Source of the DNA: Tenrec ecaudatus
Taxonomy: Eukaryota; Chordata; Mammalia; Afrosoricida; Tenrecidae
NCBI RefSeq assembly: GCF_050624435.1
Contig: NC_134535.1
Span: forward strand, 76,380,494-76,444,493
Direction of reading: 5' to 3'
DNA: 64,000 nucleotides
Position numbers and translations under genes: made by a program. The notes under the pieces were generated by a model. It worked only from the letters and a program-made list of their open reading frames with translations. It was not told the origin of the DNA and did not search any database. Numbering within the stretch: position 1 is the first letter of the stretch; each line of letters begins with the position of its first letter. Below, piece by piece: positions 58,913 through 64,000 of the stretch.

Positions 58913-59252
58913 ATACTCACACACTGCCACCGAGTCTATTTCAAGTCATAGCAATCCTAGAACAGAAAGAGAACCCATGGACCAGTGTAAACAGTTCCAT
59001 TGTCTTTCTGAGGCTAACATCTTCACAGGAGGAGAAAAGGAGGCTTTCTAGTGCACCAAAGAGTCACAGTCTCAGAGACCCACAGGGGTGGTTCTGCCCT
59101 GACCTGTACAGTTCCATTGAATCACTACTGACTCCATGGCAGTGACAGGACAGAGATTCTTTACAAGAGCAGAAATCCTTGACTTGATGGTTTTGAACTG
59201 CTGATGTTCTGATTATCAGTCTAATTCATAACACTCTATGCTACCAGGGGTT
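58913..59252. repeat. Nested AfroSINEs, opposite orientations
   Basis: Outer minus-strand SINE: 58,913-59,055 (cactgccaccgagtctattt, gaggctaacatcttcacagg) and 59,160-59,252 (ggttttgaactgctgatgt, atgctaccaggggttct). Inner plus-strand 3' half: 59,060-59,158 (agagtcacagtctcagagac, ctgactccatggcagtgaca). Confidence 0.75.
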
Positions 59253-59339
59253 CTTATACAATAAGGTATAGCAATGATACATTTATACTGGATACACGTT
59301 GAAGCAGGAATACTTCAGATAATACTAAGGTAAACAACA

Positions 59340-60045
59340 TTTTTTTATTAAATCATTTTACTGGGCGCTGGTACAACTCTTATCACAATCCATACATACA
59401 TCTATTGTGCCAAGCACATTTGTACATTTGTTGCTCTCATCATTCTCAAAACATTTGCTTTCTACTTCAGCCCTTGAAATAAGCTCCTCATTTCCCCCCC
59501 TCCCTCCCCGCCCTCCTCCCTCACAAACCCTTGATAATTTATAAATTATTATTGTTTTGTCATATCTAACACTGTCCAAAGTCTCCCTTCACCCACTTTT
59601 CTGTTGTCCATCTCCAAGGGAGGGGATTATATGTAGATCCTTGTAATCGGTTCTCCCTTTCTCCCCCACCTTCCCTCCACCCTCCTGGTATGGCCACTCT
59701 TGCCACTGGTCCTGAAGGGATCAGTTTCCAGTTCTTATTTGTGCAAGTGTACATCCTCTAGTTTAGCCAGATTTGTAAGGTAGAATTGGGATCATGATAG
59801 TGGGGAGGAGGAAGCATTTAGGAACTAGAGGAAAGTTGTATGTTTCATCATTGCTACCCTGCACCCTGACTGGCTCATCTCCTCCCCACGATGCTTCTGT
59901 AAGTGGATGTCCAGCTGCCTAGAGATGGACTTTGGGTCTCCACTCTGCACTCACCTTCATTTACAATAATATGATTTTTTGTTTTCAGTGATCATATTGG
60001 GAAGGTGATATGATTTTTTTCTTTGATGCCTGATACCTGGTCCCT
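59340..60045 (-). mobile_element. L1 3' UTR copy, antisense, copy B only
   Basis: Poly(T), aaatcattttactgggcgct, terminal segment, then to gatacctggtcccttc. A short internal rearrangement near 59,985 repeats gatatgatttttt. Confidence 0.85.
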
Positions 60046-60749
60046 TCTATTTTATTGAATTTAATTTTTATTTATTTAACAGTATTGGCAGAATATGTTA
60101 AATTGTAAACATGGGTAATATTATATTTCTATTGGACAACACTATCGCAAAGTTTTATGCATACTCTCTAAGGAATAAAGAAGGATTTCCCCAAAAGACC
60201 AAATTATGTAGTCATTTTCCTAATCACTTTACTCTTTTTAAAAATATATATTCTTCACTAATATTAATGAAATGTGTTCCCCAGGCTGAGGAAATGAAAA
60301 CCTTTCTATTCTTTTTGAAATGACTAGTTTCAGCTCCTGCCAGGTATAGAGTTTCTACAATACAATGCTAGCTTCATTTACCTGATAGAGAAATATCATA
60401 AGGCTAATGGCTAGCAAGGATGTGATGCTAGCAGCGAAAGAGTGGGAGGGAAAAGGAATCATGGAATGCTGACTAATGGTAGATGAGATAGATGGAAGAG
60501 AAAGAAAACAACGACAACGACAAAAGGATGCAGACACACAGAACAGAGAGAGAGAGAATTCTGACAAGATTTGGGATTTGCTTCTGTATGCCAATCAAAT
60601 CACTCTACCAGACATTCCACCAATAAAATGACAGCAAAGGACTCCTGCCTACAGAGTCGGTCGTCTCAAGATTTGTGTGCTCCATAAATAATCTCAGAAT
60701 TGACCGACTCACTGAAGAAAATATCAGTGTCATACTTTGAAGCTAGTAA
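60046..60749. other. No gene recognised
   Basis: Noncoding DNA present only in duplication copy B; a small AAC/GAC-rich patch near 60,505-60,525, nothing else. Confidence 0.45.
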
Positions 60750-60960
60750 AGAAGCCCTAGTTGTGCAATGGTTGAAGTGCCGAGGTGTGAATCAACTACA
60801 GTAGTTCCAACCGACCAGGCACTCTGTGGGAGCAAGATGTCGCAGGAGACATCCCGAAAGAGTAACGGTCTCAGACCCCTTTGAGCTGGTCTTCTCTGTC
60901 TGATACAGTTGCTATAAGCAAGAACCGACTCAGTGGTAGCAAGTTTGATTTAGGTTTGGT
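60750..60960 (+). repeat. AfroSINE, full length
   Basis: agaagccctagttgtgcaat, gtgggagcaagatgtcgcag, gagtaacggtctcagacccc, agttgctataagcaagaacc. Confidence 0.82.
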
Positions 60961-61139
60961 AATACACTGTATTTACTAGAAGAGAAAACCGTGTCAGGAC
61001 TAGCCTTTGACATTCTTCACTGTTCCCCTGTAAACTATACACTTCAGTGGCATGAATGAATGTGAGAGTTGAACAAAATTGTACTGATGGGTAAAGTGAG
61101 TTATTCCTAGCCCTTTGCCCTTAGGAAGCTGAACTCACC

Positions 61140-61808
61140 ATTAAAATATACATGGACTCTGTATTTATGAAATATTCAATCACATTTATAATCAGGAAAT
61201 AATTCTGTGAACTCACAATACCCAAAAGAAAGAAAATACAGTTCACAGGGTAAGTTTCTCTGGCTCTGCAAGTGTGAGCTTCCATTTTCTCTGGGAAAAC
61301 ATATGTATACATTAAAAGCCCTATTTATTTCCTCCTTCTGCACCAGCTGTGTAGAAAACACCTGAATTAAACGGTCTTTGGAGGTGCTGGTCTGAAAGTC
61401 TCTAATGAATATAAAACGTAATCTAACTTTGGCAAAATACCTAACACAAAACCAATAGGGACAAAATCCTTAGGGAACAACACAAATACAGCAAGAAACT
61501 CAGTCCAAATACAAAGAAATAAGATTCTAAGAACCTCTCAGAAACCTATTCATTATTTCCTTAGAAATATTTTATGCAATAAGTATGATGAAACCCTTGC
61601 TATAAATGGAAGCATAATGCATCTTTAATGGAGAAATATTTAAAAGTAGATTTAAAAGTTTAAAAATGAAAACTCTACCAGATAATCTAATTTAGAAGAA
61701 TTCAAATTTTCTTTAACAATACTCTTAACTACACATGAAGATGAGTAAACAGAAAAAATGTTAATTATAAATTATAGTAAAGAAATTAAACCTATATATT
61801 TTTAATGA
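61140..61808. other. Unique DNA around conserved block, copy B
   Basis: Partner of 32,821-33,404 plus 34,669-34,745. It shows the empty site for the copy A L1 at 33,405. Confidence 0.6.
61348..61511 (-). promoter_or_regulatory. Candidate OR promoter or first exon, copy B
   Basis: Partner of the block at 33,035-33,198, about 6 kb upstream of the copy B OR gene. The EBF-like TCCTTAGGGA is at 61,467-61,476 and CCAAT at 61,452-61,456. The single difference is the C/T in the ggtcYttgg segment. Sequence on both sides diverges quickly. Confidence 0.4.
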
Positions 61809-61825
61809 GACAAAAAAGGTTTTAA

Positions 61826-61955
61826 GAAATTATGTTTAGGTGGAGAGCAAATGTTTTGAGAATGATGAGGGCATTGAATGTACAGATATGCTTTACATAA
61901 TTGATGTATATATAAATTGTGATAAGAGTTGTATGAGCCCCTAATAAAACGATAA
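61826..61955 (+). mobile_element. Short L1 3' end, sense
   Basis: gtggagagcaaatgttttga, ttgtgataagagttgtatga, gcccctaataaaacgataa. About 130 bases at the right edge of the duplication. Confidence 0.8.
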
Positions 61956-62859
61956 AAATGGGGGGAAAAGAAACTATGTTTCGTTACCACCTTAAAATTT
62001 TTACATTAGGATCCAATGATGATATTATCAAGAAATAAGCATTATTTTTGAAGTTTAATTCACACATATATACATACATATTTTACATGTAATATTAAAA
62101 CCAAAAGAAGAAAAGAGCATTTTAAATCCACATACCTGCCAGCAAGTCTGCTTCCTTCATGGGAGGTTTGGCAAGTGGACTAAATCAAAGACTGGTTACG
62201 TTTTTCTGGACCTGACTATTAGGAGGCTCCTTCATAGTTGACGTTCTCTGATGCACCTCGATGTAGAACAAAAATGACCCTTTCTTTGTTTAACTGCACA
62301 TATACTCATCCACATGCTGCTTTTCCAAATGTCTTGTTCACAGCCCACGAATCCATGTCTATCCTTTCCTACCTCAAAATTCTGTTAAAAATTTGATCAA
62401 TAGGTATACATCATGAAACTCTGCCCAATTGGAATTCTGCCCACTGGCTCTCTGAGCTATCTGTGTAGCAACACACTGTGGTCGAAGCCAATTTTCTAAT
62501 CATTTGGAGTTCTCTTTAAAAATTGAAGAAAATTAAAAGAGAATCCATATGATGTTATGAACAACTGCATGTAAGCTTGCAAATAATTTGGCAAACTTAA
62601 AAATTATACAAGCTTTCTTTAAAATATTGACCCAAAGGAATAAATAGAAAGTATTAATTATTCATGAAAGAATAAAGAAAATAAGGCTATAAATTAAACA
62701 AAAAGAAACAGAGTCTTAAGAAAGTGTTCAATTACCAGCTTAAAAATGCTTTGGCAGATTTGGTGATGTTAACCTTGTATTTAAGAGAGTTAAAAGGATC
62801 AGAGTTAGAAGGGGGCATCGTAATTGTCAACTGGGTACTCTGCCTAATACTCATGGGTA
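61956..62859. other. No gene recognised
   Basis: About 0.9 kb of AT-rich noncoding DNA, no feature identified. Confidence 0.45.
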
Positions 62860-63960
62860 TATCTTCAGAACCTAGATGAAATATATAAATTTTTAGAAAT
62901 GCACCACCTACTCAAATTAACAGACTTATTAGAAAACCTCAAAAGACACATAACAAAAGGAGAAATAGAGTAGATAATTTTAAAACTTCCAACCAAAAAA
63001 AAAAAACCAAACCCAGAACCAGGTGGCTTCACTGGGGAATTCGACCAAGCATTCAGACAGGACTGACAATATTTATGGAATATAAAAACTATTCCAGAAT
63101 ATAGAGAATAAATTCCCAAATTCATTTTATGAAGCAAGCATAAATCTGATACCAAAACCAGATGAAGATTTCTCAGGATAGAAAACAATGATCAATATTC
63201 CTTATGAGCATAGATGAAAAAATTCTCAACAAAATACACTCTATTAGAATTCAAAAATATATCAGCAAAATAATGTACAATGAGCAGGTGAGATTAATAC
63301 CTGGTACACAAGGATAATTCAACATTATAAAAACAATCAATGTAATCCATGACATAAATAAAACAAAAATAGGAACCAAATGATCACATCAGTCAATGTA
63401 GAAAAGGTATTTGACAATTTATAACACCCATTGCTAATAAATACACTCAACAAAATGGGAATAAGAGAGAAATTTCTGGTGCCCAGCTACCAGATAGACT
63501 AGCATCTGGAGTCTTAAATGCTTGTTTCTAAACAAGCAGTCCTCTCAGTGAGATGTCAACTAAGTCCACATGGAAAAAGCCCACCAATATCAATGACCCC
63601 AAATTATAAATTATATAATCCAAAACCAAAGGAGGGACCAGTATCAGAGCTTAAATTCTGAGATACTGGTTTGCAGAAAGCTCTGGAGGACAGTGAAAGC
63701 CCAAGAAACATCATGAGATCTACACAGGAAATAAGCCTCCAGGGTTTCCCTTCTGTCCATAATGGAAGGATGAGAATAAACTGGTTATCAAAGAGAGTAT
63801 TGGAGAGATGATTATAGGAAATCAAAACCATAAACCTCACATGAATAGTTAAAACTTTGTCACTTGATTCCCCACTGATGTATGTTGGGCCTGATCTAGC
63901 TTTCAACACTGTGTGTGTGTGTGTGTTTCATATTGGGGTTTATTTCTGATGCATTTTGTC
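62860..63960 (+). mobile_element. Old L1: ORF2 fragment then 3' UTR
   Basis: 62,860-63,465 is sense L1 ORF2 RT region (ggtggcttcactggggaatt, gatgaaaaaattctcaacaa, cctggtacacaaggataatt). 63,470-63,960 is a diverged 3' UTR module (gtcttaaatgcttgtttcta, actaagtccacatggaaaaa), as at 44,170. Probably one element with a large internal deletion. Confidence 0.7.
63911..63926. repeat. (GT)8 microsatellite
   Basis: Eight perfect GT units. Confidence 0.9.
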
Positions 63961-64000
63961 ATTGTGTAGCCCTCTTGAATTTTTGTTAGATGTTTTCAGC

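Larger units (their letters stand above)
52232..61808. repeat. Segmental duplication copy B
   Basis: Direct-orientation partner of 26,620-34,745, offset about 25.5 kb at the OR genes. It includes sequence at about 57,850-61,140 that is missing from copy A: AfroSINEs, an L1 3' end at 59,340 and apparently unique DNA. The right end is placed where both copies reach the shared cctatatatttttaat motif and then enter different L1 insertions. Confidence 0.88.

Noticed and set aside
1-64000. CRISPR arrays, operons, phage or defence systems, rRNA
   Set aside because: Nothing of this kind is present; the sequence is vertebrate nuclear DNA dominated by retroposons.

Overview
This is nuclear DNA from a placental mammal of the Afrotheria, most likely a tenrec (Echinops or a close relative). 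The evidence is the repeat content. There are many tRNA-derived AfroSINEs with their typical 'gccctggtggc' head and 'gggtcgctatgagtc' tail, RTE1/BovB-type LINEs with the same tail logic, and a large family of L1 copies with an unusually long 3' UTR. A short hAT element at 46,958-47,115 matches the SPIN (Space Invader) family, which among afrotherians is known from tenrecs. The species call is inference from remembered repeat families, not from a search.

Genes are sparse. Only three real coding genes are visible: intact single-exon olfactory receptors of the OR6C subfamily, at 18,030-18,959 (+), 29,017-29,955 (-) and 54,503-55,441 (-). The window is therefore part of an OR6C cluster (human counterpart on 12q13). 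The two minus-strand genes are recent tandem duplicates about 25.5 kb apart in direct orientation. Copy A spans about 26,620-34,745 and copy B about 52,232-61,808.

Layout: 1-17,600 is RTE, L1, AfroSINE and hAT-like fossils with stretches of apparently unique DNA. 17,600-19,150 holds the first OR gene. 20,400-26,600 is mostly L1 3' UTR sequence. 26,620-34,745 is duplication copy A with its OR gene. 34,745-42,650 is a long antisense L1 containing a nested L1 and a nested hAT-like element. 42,650-52,100 is a mosaic of L1 3' ends, one carrying the SPIN element. 52,232-61,808 is duplication copy B with its OR gene. 61,810-64,000 is more L1.

The most interesting signal is a 164-bp non-repetitive block upstream of both duplicated OR genes (33,035-33,198 and 61,348-61,511). 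It differs at one base, whereas flanking duplicated DNA differs at roughly 10-20 percent of positions. It contains a near-perfect EBF/Olf-1 palindrome, a CCAAT box, AT-rich TATA-like and homeodomain-like motifs. It is a candidate shared OR promoter or first exon. I found no operon, CRISPR, phage or other new enzymatic system; the novelty here is regulatory and evolutionary.
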